Source: Reyranella humidisoli (lineage in GTDB: Bacteria > Pseudomonadota > Alphaproteobacteria > Reyranellales > Reyranellaceae). Taken from it: DNA of 64,000 bases. Within the stretch, counting starts at the first letter, position 1. Each line of letters opens with the position of its first letter. Positions 26,174-36,303 of the stretch are shown piece after piece. The notes under the pieces were generated by a model. It searched no databases, was not told the DNA's origin, and was given only the letters and a program-made list of their open reading frames with translations. The DNA is taken from the NCBI RefSeq assembly GCF_019039055.1, contig NZ_JAHOPB010000002.1:620001-684000 (forward strand). Direction: 5' to 3'. The translations under genes and the position numbers were made by a program.

Positions 26174-26433
26174 CGCGTTCTTCCTCCCGGCTCGTCCGCA
26201 GCCTGGAAGGGTGCGGCTTCTTCATTAAGACTGCGATGCTAGCCCATCTGTTGCTCCGGCGCTACGTCCCGCTGATGCGCGAAGTCGTCGCCTGTCGATA
26301 TGAAGTCCGTCCTGTTCGTAGCCGTTGGCGCTGGTCAGGAACCTTTCCGAATGGAAATTCCTGATCTCGTGCCAGCTCATATCGAGCATGGCTAACCGTG
26401 GCCCTTCCTGGCTTGCGGCGCTAATTTGGCGGA

Positions 26434-27324
26434 ATGGAACTCAAGACGCACAATCGTTATGCCTACGCACCCCTGCGGGGCCGCGCGGACTACACCTGGC
26501 CGGCTGGCCGACGGCTCGCGGTCTACTTTGCCCTCAACCTCGAGCATTTTTCCTACGGCGAGGGGCTTGGTGCGGAACTGGCGCCTGGTGGTCCGCACCC
26601 CGACGTCCTCAATTATGCTTGGCGCGATTATGGCAATCGCGTCGGCGCCTGGTACATGCTCGAGGCCTTCGATGCCTTGCGGCTGCCGATGGCCGCTTTG
26701 GTCAACAGCGCGATGTACGACTATGCGCCGGACCTAGTCGCAGCCTGCCGGGCGCGCGGCGACGAGATCGTGGGCCATGGCCGTACCAATGCCGAGCGAC
26801 AGGGCGTGCTCGACGAAACGGGCGAGCGGGCCCTCATTCGCGATGCGACGGCGCGGCTGGCGGAGGCCGAAGGCCACCCGCCGGAGGGCTGGCTCGGACC
26901 GTGGATCTCCCACAGCCACGTCACGCCCGATCTGCTGGCCGAAGCGGGGTATCGCTACCTGCTGGACTGGTGCATGGACGACCAGCCCATCTGGTTCCGT
27001 TGCCGCGACGACAAGCGCATCCTCGCGATGCCCTACCCGCAGGAAGTAAACGACATTCCGCAGATCGTGGGCCGCAAGATCGGCGGCGACGCATTCGCTG
27101 ACATCATCGTCGACCAGTTCGACGAGATGCTGGAACTGTCGCGGGAGCGGCCGCTGGTGATGGGCATTGCGCTTCATGCCTACATCGTGGGCCAGCCGCA
27201 CCGGCTGCGGCATCTCAAGCGCGCACTTCGCCATATCGCCCGACATCGCGACTCGATATGGCTGACAACGCCCGGCGCCATCGCCCGGCATTGCGCTTCT
27301 CTTCCCGACGGCATCGTCCCCTAG
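26434..27324 (+). CDS. Polysaccharide-deacetylase-family (PuuE-like) hydrolase
   Basis: A 296-residue protein of the NodB-like deacetylase superfamily, in the branch that includes PuuE allantoinases and related cyclic-imide hydrolases. Visible features are the N-terminal RLAVYFALNLEHF, WRDYGNRVGAWYMLEAFD, the metal-site region IVGHGRTNAERQG, GWLGPWISHSHVTPDLLAEAGYRYLLDWCMDDQP, and HAYIVGQPHRLRHL near the end. It starts at ATG 26434 in a 260-base gap divergent from the ABC permease, and seven bases before the M81 peptidase gene, so the two are co-transcribed. Likely substrates are N-acyl or cyclic amide compounds. Confidence 0.85.
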   Translation: MELKTHNRYAYAPLRGRADYTWPAGRRLAVYFALNLEHFSYGEGLGAELAPGGPHPDVLNYAWRDYGNRVGAWYMLEAFDALRLPMAALVNSAMYDYAPDLVAACRARGDEIVGHGRTNAERQGVLDETGERALIRDATARLAEAEGHPPEGWLGPWISHSHVTPDLLAEAGYRYLLDWCMDDQPIWFRCRDDKRILAMPYPQEVNDIPQIVGRKIGGDAFADIIVDQFDEMLELSRERPLVMGIALHAYIVGQPHRLRHLKRALRHIARHRDSIWLTTPGAIARHCASLPDGIVP

Positions 27325-27331
27325 GAGCACC

Positions 27332-28804
27332 ATGCGTCTTTTCTCGGCCACGCTGGCAACCGAAACCAACACCTTCTCCCCCTTGCCGACGAGCCTGGAG
27401 AATTATCGCGAATCGGTATTTTTCCGAGCTGGCGAGCATCCCGCCGATGCGCCCCGCATGTGCACCGCACCGCTCTTCGTCGCGCGCGCCCGTGCCAGGC
27501 AAGAGGGCTTCGAGCTGATCGAGGGAAGCTGCTTTGCGGCCAGCCCCGCCGGCACGACCAACCGTGCCGACTACGAGACCATGCGGGACGAGATCCTGGG
27601 CCAGCTCGAGGCGGCGCTGCCGGTCGACGGCCTGTTGCTGGGCCTTCACGGCGCAATGGTGGCGCACGGCTACGACGACGTCGAAGGCGACATCATCGAG
27701 CGATGCCGCGCGATCGCAGGGCCCAAATGCGTGATCGGAGTAGAGCTCGATCCGCACTGCCATCTCACGATGAAGCGCGTCTCGAACGCCGACATCATCG
27801 TCCTCTACAAGGAATTCCCCCATACCGACGTCGTCGAGCGCGCCCAGGATGTGCTCGACCTCGTGCTGGCGACGCTGCGCGGCAAGGTGAAGCCCGTCAT
27901 GTCGGTCTATGACTGCCGCCAGATCCAGAGCTACCCGACGACGATGCAGCCGATGCGCGGTATCGTCGACCGGATCATGGCGATGGAAGGCAAGAACGGG
28001 ATCCTCTCGGTGTCGATCGCCCACTGCTTTCCCTACGGCGACGTTCCGGAGATCGGCACGCGGGTGCTGGTCATTGCCGACGGCGACAAGAAAAAGGCCG
28101 ATGCGCTTGCGACGCAGTTGGGTGAGGAGCTGGTCGGCTTGCGGGGCAAGACCGCGCCGCAGGCGCTCGGCGTCGCGGCCGGTATCAGTGAAGGCGTGGC
28201 CTTCAACGACCTGCCGGTCGTCATTGCCGATCCTTCGGACAATGCCGGCGGCGGCGCGCCTTCCGACAATACCGACATCCTGAAGCACCTCATCGAGAAG
28301 AACGTCGAGAGCGCTTGCCTCGGCCCGATCTGGGATCCCATCGCGGTTCGCATCTGCTTCGACGCCGGGCTGGGCGCCCGCATCGGCCTGCGCTTCGGCG
28401 GCAAGATCGCGCCCAGTTCGGGCCAGCCTGTCGATGCCGAGGTCGAGATCATCGGTCTGAAGCGTAACGCCTGGCAGAGTTTCGGACCGACGCAGGTGCC
28501 GGTGGGAGATTGTGCGGCGGTACGCATCGGCGGGGTCGAGGTGGTCCTGATTTCGAAGCGGACGCAGGCGACCGGCCTGGAGCTTTTCACGAACGTCGGG
28601 ATCGATCCGACCCAGCGGAAGCTCGTCGTCGTGAAATCGACGAATCACTTCATGGCGGCCTACGGTCCGATCGCCAAGAAGGTGATCTACGTCGAATCGA
28701 CCGGTCCGCTACCGCGGGACCACCGCAAGGTACCGTACACGAAGGCCCAGCGCCCGATCTGGCCGCTCGACGAAGACGCCAAGCCGCGCGGGCTGATCTA
28801 CTAA
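27332..28804 (+). CDS. M81 family metallopeptidase (MlrC-like)
   Basis: A 490-residue metallohydrolase of the MlrC/microcystinase-C family. The N-terminal LATETNTFSPLPTSLENY, the central DGLLLGLHGAMVAHGYDDVEGD, the metal-binding ELDPHCHLT, and the C-terminal MlrC domain (DNAGGGAPSDNTDILKHLIE) are diagnostic. MlrC cleaves the linear tetrapeptide from microcystin; most soil homologues have unknown substrates. AGGAGC precedes ATG 27332. It lies between a PuuE-like deacetylase and an oligopeptide-type ABC importer, which suggests a role in breaking down imported modified peptides or amides. Confidence 0.93.
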   Translation: MRLFSATLATETNTFSPLPTSLENYRESVFFRAGEHPADAPRMCTAPLFVARARARQEGFELIEGSCFAASPAGTTNRADYETMRDEILGQLEAALPVDGLLLGLHGAMVAHGYDDVEGDIIERCRAIAGPKCVIGVELDPHCHLTMKRVSNADIIVLYKEFPHTDVVERAQDVLDLVLATLRGKVKPVMSVYDCRQIQSYPTTMQPMRGIVDRIMAMEGKNGILSVSIAHCFPYGDVPEIGTRVLVIADGDKKKADALATQLGEELVGLRGKTAPQALGVAAGISEGVAFNDLPVVIADPSDNAGGGAPSDNTDILKHLIEKNVESACLGPIWDPIAVRICFDAGLGARIGLRFGGKIAPSSGQPVDAEVEIIGLKRNAWQSFGPTQVPVGDCAAVRIGGVEVVLISKRTQATGLELFTNVGIDPTQRKLVVVKSTNHFMAAYGPIAKKVIYVESTGPLPRDHRKVPYTKAQRPIWPLDEDAKPRGLIY

Positions 28805-28961
28805 GGTTAGATTCATCCGCCGTCTCGACCGGAGCGCGCAGCGCGGAGTGGAGAGGCGACGGGTTTTGTTTGGGAATCTTCGATCTTCTTGCAGCAGCGT
28901 CGCGCTGGACAAGTCGGATCGCAGCTTTGCATACTCTCTGCGGGGAGTAAGGGAGTTTACA

Positions 28962-30542
28962 ATGTTCAAACGCATCTTCGCGGGCGCGCTCGCGCTGGCC
29001 GTTCCTTTTGTCGCGGGCCCGGCGCTCGCGCAGGAGAAGGTCCTCAAGGCCGTGATGCACGCGGACGTGCGCGTCATCGATCCGATCTGGACGACCCAGA
29101 CCATCGCCAACATCCATGGCGCGCTGATCTATGACACCCTGTTCGGCAACAACGCCGACCAGAAGCCCCAGCCACAGATGGTCGGCAAGTACGAGGTCAG
29201 TCCCGACAAGCTTACCTATACGTTCACCCTGCGCGACGGCCTCAAGTTCCACGACGGCTCGCCGGTCACGACCAAGGATGTCATTGCCTCGCTGAAGCGG
29301 TGGGGCGCCAAGGACGGCGTCGGCCAGCGCCTGATGGGCTTCGTCACCAAGATGGAGCCGGTCGACGACAAGACCTTCACCATGGTGCTCCGTGCACCCT
29401 ACGGCATGGTGCTCGAGTCGCTCGGCAAGACCTCCAGCTCCATTCCCGCGATCATGCGCGAGAAGGACGCGCTGACCGATCCGCAGCAGCAGGTGAAGGA
29501 GGCGGTTGGGTCCGGCCCCTATATCTTCGCCAAGGACCAGTGGGTTCCCGGCAGCAAGGCCGTCTATCTCAAGAACAAGGACTACCAGCCGCGCACCGAG
29601 CCGCCGTCGTCCTTCGCCGGGGCCAAGGTTCCGGGCGTCGACCGCATCGAACTGGTCTGGATCTCCGATCCGCAGACCGCGATGTCGGCCCTGATCAACG
29701 GCGAGATCGATTTCTACGAAGCGCCGACCAACGACTTCTTGCCGCTGCTGGAGAAGGCCCGCGGCGTGAAGCTGATGAAGACCGGCAAGATCGACAGCAC
29801 GCAGGGCTTCATCCGCCTCAACCACCTCCAGCCGCCGTTCGACAACGTGAAGGCACGGCAGGCGATGTACTACCTGATCAACCAGGAAGACTTCCTGCGC
29901 GCCATCGTCGGCAACCCGAAATATTACAAGGTCTGCCCGGCGCTCCTGACCTGCGGCGGCCCGTACGAGAGTGCCGGCGGCCGCGAGTGGATGAAGGAGT
30001 ACAACCCGAAGAAGGCGCTGCAGCTCCTCAAGGAGGCCGGTTACAAAGGTGAACCGATCACCGTCCTGTCGGCGACCGACCACGCCACGATCACGCCGGC
30101 GACGCAGGTGCTGATCCAGGCGATGCGCGAGGCCGGCATCAACGTCGACGCGCAGTCGATGGACTGGGGCTCGGTGGTCTCCCGCCGCGCCAAGAAGGAT
30201 CCGCCGGCGCAGGGTGGCTGGAACATCTTCGTCACCACTTCCGGCGGCGTCGGCTCGGCCAATCCCGTGCTGCACACCTGGATTGGCGCGGCCTGCGACA
30301 AGGGCCTGTTCGGCTGGCCCTGCGACGCCAAGATCGAGGAGCTGCGCAATGCCTTCGGCATGGCGCAGACCGAGGAGGAGCGGAAGAAGATCGCCAACGA
30401 GCTGCAGGCCCGGGCGATGGAGCAGGTCGTCTATATCCCGTTCGGCCAGTGGGACACGCCGCTCGCCTATCGCGCCGACCGGATCGACGGCATCGTGCCG
30501 AACACGGGTCTCGCCGTTCTCTGGGGGATCACGAAGAAGTAA
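28962..30542 (+). CDS. ABC transporter substrate-binding protein, family 5 (peptide/opine type)
   Basis: A 526-residue periplasmic receptor of the DppA/OppA cluster. ATG 28962 gives MFKRIFAGALALAVPFVAGPALAQ, a Sec signal with an ALA-Q cleavage site, and follows GGGGAGTAAGGGAG. Family stretches are TYTFTLRDGLKFHDGSPVTTKDV, GSGPYIF, and QGFIRLNHLQPPFDNVKARQAMYYLI. It starts the importer operon receptor, two permeases, two ATPases (28962-34445), and lies 157 bases downstream of the M81 peptidase. A strong hairpin follows the stop codon before the first permease gene. Confidence 0.94.
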   Translation: MFKRIFAGALALAVPFVAGPALAQEKVLKAVMHADVRVIDPIWTTQTIANIHGALIYDTLFGNNADQKPQPQMVGKYEVSPDKLTYTFTLRDGLKFHDGSPVTTKDVIASLKRWGAKDGVGQRLMGFVTKMEPVDDKTFTMVLRAPYGMVLESLGKTSSSIPAIMREKDALTDPQQQVKEAVGSGPYIFAKDQWVPGSKAVYLKNKDYQPRTEPPSSFAGAKVPGVDRIELVWISDPQTAMSALINGEIDFYEAPTNDFLPLLEKARGVKLMKTGKIDSTQGFIRLNHLQPPFDNVKARQAMYYLINQEDFLRAIVGNPKYYKVCPALLTCGGPYESAGGREWMKEYNPKKALQLLKEAGYKGEPITVLSATDHATITPATQVLIQAMREAGINVDAQSMDWGSVVSRRAKKDPPAQGGWNIFVTTSGGVGSANPVLHTWIGAACDKGLFGWPCDAKIEELRNAFGMAQTEEERKKIANELQARAMEQVVYIPFGQWDTPLAYRADRIDGIVPNTGLAVLWGITKK

Positions 30543-30577
30543 TGCCGTCCCGAGTACGCGTAGCCGTTGCACGCAAG

Positions 30578-30606
30578 GAGGCCTTGCCTGATCCGGGCAA
30601 GGCCTC
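30578..30606 (+). promoter_or_regulatory. Intercistronic stem-loop between receptor and permease genes
   Basis: An 11-bp perfect stem (GAGGCCTTGCC with GGCAAGGCCTC, loop of seven) ends four bases before the permease ATG. The only Shine-Dalgarno-like sequence upstream of that gene, AAGGAGG at 30575-30581, overlaps the 5' edge of the stem. The hairpin may protect the receptor mRNA from 3' decay and also lower permease translation; it lacks a T run, so it is not a classic terminator. Confidence 0.7.
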
Positions 30607-30609
30607 GTC

Positions 30610-31551
30610 ATGACCGCCTATATCGTCCGCCGTCTCTTCGCCACGCTGCCCGTCATGGCCGTGGTGGCGCTGTTCGTCTTCTTCCTGCTGCGCTTCGCAC
30701 CGGGTGACCCGGCGGCGATCATCGCCGGCGAGGACGCCACGTCGGAAGCGATCGCCGCGGTGCGCGCCAAGCTCGGCCTCGATCGGCCGATGGTCGAGCA
30801 GTTCTTCGTCTGGACGCTGCAGCTCGCGCGGGGCGACATGGGTGTGTCGATCTTCTCCAACCTTCCGGTTACGCGGCTGATCTCGCAGCGCCTCGAGCCG
30901 ACGGTTGCGCTGACGCTATCGACCCTGTTCGTGGCTGTGGCGATGGCCATTCCCATCGGCGTGCTGGCGGCGTGGAAGGCACGAAAACTGCTGGACCGGC
31001 TGGTCATGGGCTTTGCCGTGCTGGGCTTCGCCATGCCGGTCTTCGTGCTGGCCTACATCCTGATCTATTTTTTCGCCGTGAAATGGCAGCTCCTGCCGGT
31101 GCAGGGCTACCAGCCGATCAAGGAAGGCTTGTGGCCCTTCGTCCAGAGCCTGATCCTGCCGTCGATGGCGCTGGGCATCACCTACATGGCGCTGATCGCC
31201 CGCACCACGCGCGCGTCGATGCTGGAGGTGCTGGCGCAGGACTATATTCGCACCGCCAATTCCAAGGGCCTGGCGACCAATCGCGTCCTGCTGCTGCACG
31301 CGCTCAAGAACGCGGCGGTTCCGATCGTCACGGTGATCGGCATCGGAATCGCGCTGCTGATCTCCGGTGTCGTCATCACCGAGACGGTGTTCAACATCCC
31401 GGGCCTCGGCCGGCTCACCGTCGACGCCGTGCTGAAGCGCGACTATCCGGTGGTACAGGGTCTGATCCTGGTCTTTGCCGGCGCCAAGGTGCTGGTGAAC
31501 CTGATCATCGACATTTCCTACGCCTTCCTCGATCCGCGGATCCGGTACTGA
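30610..31551 (+). CDS. ABC transporter permease, DppB type
   Basis: A 313-residue inner-membrane permease opening MTAYIVRRLFATLPVMAVVALFVFFLLRFAPGDPA, the DppB/OppB N-terminal signature, with the EAA-type loop TTRASMLEVLAQDYIRTANSKGL. About six membrane helices are predicted. ATG 30610 lies four bases after an intercistronic hairpin and 28 bases from the nearest AAGGAGG, so its translation may depend on folding of that hairpin. It pairs with the DppC-type permease next door. Confidence 0.94.
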   Translation: MTAYIVRRLFATLPVMAVVALFVFFLLRFAPGDPAAIIAGEDATSEAIAAVRAKLGLDRPMVEQFFVWTLQLARGDMGVSIFSNLPVTRLISQRLEPTVALTLSTLFVAVAMAIPIGVLAAWKARKLLDRLVMGFAVLGFAMPVFVLAYILIYFFAVKWQLLPVQGYQPIKEGLWPFVQSLILPSMALGITYMALIARTTRASMLEVLAQDYIRTANSKGLATNRVLLLHALKNAAVPIVTVIGIGIALLISGVVITETVFNIPGLGRLTVDAVLKRDYPVVQGLILVFAGAKVLVNLIIDISYAFLDPRIRY

Positions 31552-31552
31552 C

Positions 31553-32428
31553 ATGGCCGTAGTCACTGACGACCTCGCTCTGCCGCCCGCTCGCCGCTTC
31601 TCACTGTGGCGGGCGGTCCGGCGCAATCCGACGATCGCGTTTGGCGGGGTGCTGCTCGGTATCCTGATCGTGATGGCGGTATTCGCACCGCTCATCGCCA
31701 CCAGCGACCCGTTCAAGATTGCGCCGGTCAACCGGCTGCGCCCGCCCTCGGAACGCTGGTGGTTCGGCACCGACCAGTTCGGCCGCGACGTGTTCTCCCG
31801 CACCGTCTACGGCGCTCGCGTGTCGCTGATCGTCGGCCTCTCGGTGGCGGCCTTCTCGAGCATCCTGGGCCTCGCGCTCGGTCTGGCGTGTGGCTACTTC
31901 CGCAAGGTCGATGCGCTCGTCATGCGCGTCATGGACGGGTTGATGGCCATCCCCTCTATCCTGCTGGCCATCGCGCTGATCACCCTGTCGCGGCCGGGCC
32001 TCGGCATCGTGATCGTGGCCATCATCATTCCCGAGGTGCCGCGCATCGTGCGCGTGGTTCGCGCCGTCGTGCTTTCGATCCGGGCCCAGCCCTATATCGA
32101 GAGCGCCATCGCCGGCGGCACGAAGAACTGGAAGCTGCTGACGCGCCATATCCTGCCCAACACGCTGGCGCCGCTGATCGTGCAATCGACCTATGTCTGT
32201 GCCTCGGCCATGCTGGTCGAAGCGGGCCTGAGCTTCCTGGGTGCCGGCGTGCCGCCGGAAGTGCCGAGCTGGGGCAACATCATCGCCCAGGGCCGCACCT
32301 TCTTTCAGATCGCCCCCTGGACCATCATGATCCCCGGCGCCTTCCTCGCGGTCACGGTCCTGGCCGTGAACCTGCTGGGCGACGGCCTGCGCGACCGGCT
32401 CGATCCCCGACTGGCGAGGCGGCTATGA
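31553..32428 (+). CDS. ABC transporter permease, DppC type
   Basis: A 291-residue permease. The N-terminal [26 protein letters not shown], the [24 protein letters not shown] block and the [18 protein letters not shown] loop are characteristic of DppC/OppC. It begins one base after the DppB stop. Its own stop overlaps the ATPase ATG by four bases (ATGA), so the operon is tightly coupled. Confidence 0.95.
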   Translation: MAVVTDDLALPPARRFSLWRAVRRNPTIAFGGVLLGILIVMAVFAPLIATSDPFKIAPVNRLRPPSERWWFGTDQFGRDVFSRTVYGARVSLIVGLSVAAFSSILGLALGLACGYFRKVDALVMRVMDGLMAIPSILLAIALITLSRPGLGIVIVAIIIPEVPRIVRVVRAVVLSIRAQPYIESAIAGGTKNWKLLTRHILPNTLAPLIVQSTYVCASAMLVEAGLSFLGAGVPPEVPSWGNIIAQGRTFFQIAPWTIMIPGAFLAVTVLAVNLLGDGLRDRLDPRLARRL

Positions 32429-33438
32429 GCGGCAATGCGAGCGCGATCCTCGAAGTTCGCGATCTCCACACCCAGTTCAGCACCCTGGACGGCGTCGTGC
32501 GCGCGGTCGACGGCGTGTCGTTCGACGTGGCGCGCGGCGAGACGCTGGGCATCGTGGGCGAATCCGGCTGCGGCAAGTCGGTGACGGCCATGTCGATCCT
32601 GCGGCTGATCCCGCCGGAGACCGGTCGCATCGCCTCGGGCTCGATCAAGTTCGAGGGCGAGGAGCTCACGACGCTCTCCGAGGAGGAGATGAAGCGCCTG
32701 CGCGGTCATCGCATCTCGATGATCTTTCAGGAGCCGATGACCAGCCTCAACCCGGTGCTGACGGTCGGCACGCAGATCGCCGAGAACGTCGTGCGTCATC
32801 TCGGCGTGTCGTGGAAGGCGGCCCGCGAGCGTGCCTTCGAGATGCTCGACCTGGTGCGCATCGCCGACGCGCGCCGCCGGCTCGACGAATATCCGCACCA
32901 GCTCTCGGGCGGCATGCGTCAGAGGGTCATGATCGCCATGGCGCTCTCCTGCGATCCGCAGGTGCTGATCGCCGACGAGCCGACCACGGCTCTCGACGTC
33001 ACCATCCAGGCGCAGATCCTGGACCTGATGATCGAGCTCAAGGAAAAGACGGGCACCGCCATCGTGCTCATCACCCACGATCTCGGCGTCGTCGCCGAGA
33101 CGACCGAGCGCGTCGTGGTGATGTATGCCGGCCGCAAGGTCGAGCAGGCGTCAGTAGATGCGCTGTTCGAGGAGCCGTTGCATCCCTACACGCGGGGGCT
33201 GATGCGGGCGATCCCGCGCCTCGATGTCGAGGCCGATGCCGCGGGAACCCGGCCGCGCCTGCAGGAGATTCCAGGTCTGGTGCCGATTCTCACTCAGCCG
33301 ATCGTTGGCTGCGCCTTCGCGCCGCGCTGCGGCTTCGCCACCGACCGGTGCCGTCGAGAAAGACCGCCCTTGGTCGATGCCGGGGCCGGGCATCTGGTCG
33401 CCTGCTGGGAGATCGACAGCGTGAGGAAGGCGGCATGA
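32425..33438 (+). CDS. ABC transporter ATP-binding protein, DppD type
   Basis: A 337-residue ATPase of the peptide/nickel importer class. Walker [20 protein letters not shown], signature [15 protein letters not shown], Walker [14 protein letters not shown] and [21 protein letters not shown] are present. The C-terminal oligopeptide-transport domain contains [14 protein letters not shown] and [15 protein letters not shown] with its conserved Fe-S-type cysteines. It overlaps both neighbours by four bases. ATG 32425 is set by the ATGA overlap. Confidence 0.95.
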   Translation: MSGNASAILEVRDLHTQFSTLDGVVRAVDGVSFDVARGETLGIVGESGCGKSVTAMSILRLIPPETGRIASGSIKFEGEELTTLSEEEMKRLRGHRISMIFQEPMTSLNPVLTVGTQIAENVVRHLGVSWKAARERAFEMLDLVRIADARRRLDEYPHQLSGGMRQRVMIAMALSCDPQVLIADEPTTALDVTIQAQILDLMIELKEKTGTAIVLITHDLGVVAETTERVVVMYAGRKVEQASVDALFEEPLHPYTRGLMRAIPRLDVEADAAGTRPRLQEIPGLVPILTQPIVGCAFAPRCGFATDRCRRERPPLVDAGAGHLVACWEIDSVRKAA

Positions 33439-34445
33439 GCGACGCACCCGTCCTGCAGGTCGAAGGACTCGTGAAACATTTCCCGATCCACGGCGGCCTG
33501 CTGCAGCGCCGCGTCGGCGAGGTGAGGGCGGTCGATGGCGTCACCTTCTCGATCCGCCGCGGCGAGACGCTGGGCCTTGTGGGCGAGTCGGGCTGCGGCA
33601 AGTCGACGATCGGCAAGGTCGTGCTGAAGCTGATCGAACCGACGGCGGGCAAGATCGTGCTGGCGGGCGAAGACGTCACCGCGCTCAAGCCCGGTGCGAT
33701 GTGGCCCCATCGCCGGCGCATCCAGACGATCTTCCAGGATCCGTACTCCTCGATGAACCCGCGCCTGCCCTCGGGCACGATCGTGGGCGAGCCGCTGGAG
33801 AATTTCGGTATCGCCCGGGGCGCCGAGCGTGACGAGCGGGTGGCGCAGCTCTTCCAGCGCGTCGGCCTTCGCCCCGAGGCGATGCGCAAGTTCGCGCATG
33901 AATTTTCCGGCGGCCAGCGTCAGCGGCTGGGCATCGCCAAGGCCCTGTCGGTCAATCCCGACGTGATCGTGGCCGACGAGCCGGTATCGGCGCTCGACGT
34001 CTCGGTGCAGGCGCAGGTGCTCAACCTGCTGATCGACCTGCAGGAAGAGTACGGTCTTGCCTACCTGTTCATCAGCCACGACCTCGCGGTCATGCGGCAC
34101 ATCAGCCATCGCATCGCGGTGATGTACCTCGGCCGCATCGTCGAACTGACGGACAAGCGCACGCTGTTCACGCAGCCGCTCCATCCCTACACCGAGGCCC
34201 TGCTGTCGGCCGCGACCGCGCCCGACCCGAAGCGCCGCCGCAAGCGCAAGAAGATCGTTCAGGGCGACGTGCCGAGCCCGGCCAATCCACCGCCCGGCTG
34301 TCATTTCCACACACGCTGCGTCTATGCGACGGCGGAGTGCCGCGTGACCGCACCGCCGCTCATCGAGGTGGCCCCCGGCCATCACGTCGCGTGTCTGCGC
34401 CGTCCGGTTGGCGGCGACCCGGGACCGCTCTCGATTCCGGGCTAA
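33435..34445 (+). CDS. ABC transporter ATP-binding protein, DppF type
   Basis: A 336-residue second ATPase of the peptide-type importer. Walker [56 protein letters not shown] and the LYLGRIVE strand are complete. The C-terminal domain carries [10 protein letters not shown] and [15 protein letters not shown]. The ATG at 33435 overlaps the DppD stop. Its own stop overlaps the end of the convergent GST gene by four bases. It closes the operon. Confidence 0.95.
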   Translation: MSDAPVLQVEGLVKHFPIHGGLLQRRVGEVRAVDGVTFSIRRGETLGLVGESGCGKSTIGKVVLKLIEPTAGKIVLAGEDVTALKPGAMWPHRRRIQTIFQDPYSSMNPRLPSGTIVGEPLENFGIARGAERDERVAQLFQRVGLRPEAMRKFAHEFSGGQRQRLGIAKALSVNPDVIVADEPVSALDVSVQAQVLNLLIDLQEEYGLAYLFISHDLAVMRHISHRIAVMYLGRIVELTDKRTLFTQPLHPYTEALLSAATAPDPKRRRKRKKIVQGDVPSPANPPPGCHFHTRCVYATAECRVTAPPLIEVAPGHHVACLRRPVGGDPGPLSIPG

Positions 34446-35086
34446 CGCTGCGGCGTCTCGGCCGGTTCGGTCGCCTTCATCGAGGGGCGTTGCGCAACGG
34501 TGTCGTACCAGGCGACGAGCTTCGGTGTCGCCTCGCGCCAATCCGGCCCGTAGCGCCACTCGTCGTAGCCACAGGCGACGGCCGTCGTGATCTGCGCCAG
34601 ACCGAAAATGTCGCCGAACGACGACACTTTCTTTTCCAGCGCCGCGAAGCAGCGCAGTCCGCGGTCGCGCATCTTGGCGATGAAGTCGTCGGAGCGGTCG
34701 GGGCCGGTGCGCAGCAGCTCGGCGCGGCGCATGATCTGCGCTTCGATGATGGCACATGCCAGGGCGTTCGTTTCCAGCGCACGCCACCGCTCGGGGCCGT
34801 CCGCCGCGAGCAGCCGGTGGTCGCCGAACCTGTCGTCGATGTAGTCGCAGATCGAATGGGAGTCGGTCAGCGTGACGTCGTCGGCGACGAGCGCAGGGAT
34901 GCGCACGACCGGCGTCGCCTGCACGAAATCGGCGGGCATCTCCACCGTCCGCGTACCCCAGGCATGCGGCCACTTCGTCTGGACATACTCGAAGCGGTCG
35001 CCGATCCCTAGCTCATCGATGCAGATCCTGACACGCCGGACCCAGGGCGAGGCCGGCGTGACGTAGAGGCGCATCCGCTCAGCCAT
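34442..35086 (-). CDS. Glutathione S-transferase family protein
   Basis: A 214-residue two-domain GST-like protein. The N-terminal thioredoxin-like part reads [23 protein letters not shown] with the P-x-S-P-W-V-R glutathione-site loop, then the cis-Pro region [27 protein letters not shown], followed by a helical C-terminal domain. ATG 35086 overlaps the stop of the upstream aminotransferase gene; MRLY at 35074 is an alternative start closer to the family N terminus. It probably shares the aminotransferase transcript. The substrate is unknown. Confidence 0.88.
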   Translation of the reverse strand: MAERMRLYVTPASPWVRRVRICIDELGIGDRFEYVQTKWPHAWGTRTVEMPADFVQATPVVRIPALVADDVTLTDSHSICDYIDDRFGDHRLLAADGPERWRALETNALACAIIEAQIMRRAELLRTGPDRSDDFIAKMRDRGLRCFAALEKKVSSFGDIFGLAQITTAVACGYDEWRYGPDWREATPKLVAWYDTVAQRPSMKATEPAETPQR

Positions 35087-36275
35087 TGCGTGCGCCGGGG
35101 GCGGTGTCGCGCAGATAGGTGAGGGCGGCCTGCACGCCGCCCGCCTTGTGCGGCACCCTGGCGAGGCCGAGTGCCATCTCGACACCCGAGAGCGTGCCCA
35201 TCAGCATCAGGTCGTTGAAGTCGCCGAGGTGGCCGATTCGGAAGACCTTGCCCGCGACCTTGGTGAGGCCCTGGCCCAGCGACATGTTGAAGTTCTCGAG
35301 CGCGACCTTGCGGAAGGCATCGGCGTCGTGGCCTTCGGGCATGACGATCGCCGTCAGGGAGCCCGAATAGGCCTTGGGATCGCTGCACAGGATCTCGAGG
35401 CCCCAGGCGGTGACGGCGGCACGCGTGGCCTCGGCATGGCGAGTGTGGCGCGCAAAGACCGCGTCGAGCCCTTCCTCCAGCAGCATGTCGCAGGCTTCGC
35501 TGAGGCCGTAGAGCAGGTTGGTGGCGGGCGTGTAGGGGAACCAGCCGTTGGCATTGGCCGTCAGCATCTCGTCCCAGTTCCAGAATGCCTTCACCATCTT
35601 CGACGACTTGGAGGCTTCGATCGCCTTCTCGCTCACCGCGTTGAAGGAGAGGCCGGGCGGCAGCATCAGGCCCTTCTGCGAACCTGCCACCGTGACGTCG
35701 ACGCCCCAGGCGTCGTGGCGATAGTCGACCGATCCCAGCGAGGAAATCGTATCGACCAGGAGGAGAGCCGGGTGCTTGGCCGAGTCGATGGCCTGACGAA
35801 CGGCCGAAATGTCGCTCACCACGCCCGTGGAAGTCTCGTTGTGGACGATGCAGACCGCCTTGATGGCGTGCCCGGTGTCTTCCTTCAGGCGCTTCTCGAT
35901 GGCTTCGGGATCGGCCGGCTTGCGCCAATCACCGCCCATGAATTCTGATTTGATTCCAAGCTTTTCGGCCATCTTCTTCCAAAGAGATGCGAAGTGGCCG
36001 GTCTCCCACATCAGCACCAGGTCGCCAGGCGACAGGGTGTTCACCAGGGCTGCTTCCCAAGCTCCGGTACCCGATGCGGGGAAGATGATAACCGGTTGTT
36101 TTGTCTGGAAAATCTGGCGGGCGGAGCGGAGTACTTTCTTCGCCAGCGCGTTGAACTCGGGACCGCGATGATCGATCGTCGGGTAATCCATCGCGCGAAG
36201 AATGCGGTCCGGGACGTTGGTGGGACCTGGAATTTGCAGGAAATGACGTCCGGCGGGATGTGAATTCAGGCGCAT
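35079..36275 (-). CDS. Serine-glyoxylate / alanine-glyoxylate type aminotransferase
   Basis: A 398-residue class V PLP aminotransferase. It opens RHFLQIPGPTNVPDRILRAMDYPTIDHRGPEF, typical of serine-glyoxylate aminotransferase, with FPASGTGAWEAALVNTLSPGD, LLVDTISSLGSVDYRHD and the Schiff-base lysine in AGSQKGLMLPPGL. In methylotrophs and many soil bacteria this enzyme makes hydroxypyruvate and glycine from serine and glyoxylate. ATG 36275 follows AAAGGAAG. It is divergent from a GntR regulator whose operator lies about 30-50 bases upstream, so it is very likely regulated by that protein. Confidence 0.92.
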   Translation of the reverse strand: MRLNSHPAGRHFLQIPGPTNVPDRILRAMDYPTIDHRGPEFNALAKKVLRSARQIFQTKQPVIIFPASGTGAWEAALVNTLSPGDLVLMWETGHFASLWKKMAEKLGIKSEFMGGDWRKPADPEAIEKRLKEDTGHAIKAVCIVHNETSTGVVSDISAVRQAIDSAKHPALLLVDTISSLGSVDYRHDAWGVDVTVAGSQKGLMLPPGLSFNAVSEKAIEASKSSKMVKAFWNWDEMLTANANGWFPYTPATNLLYGLSEACDMLLEEGLDAVFARHTRHAEATRAAVTAWGLEILCSDPKAYSGSLTAIVMPEGHDADAFRKVALENFNMSLGQGLTKVAGKVFRIGHLGDFNDLMLMGTLSGVEMALGLARVPHKAGGVQAALTYLRDTAPGARNG

Positions 36276-36303
36276 GCGGAAACTTCCTTTCGGCTTCTCT
36301 GTT

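Noticed and set aside
26174-26433. Possible riboswitch in the gap before the PuuE-like gene
   Set aside because: No conserved THI-box or other riboswitch core was recognised; the stretch contains the divergent promoters and nothing else I can support.
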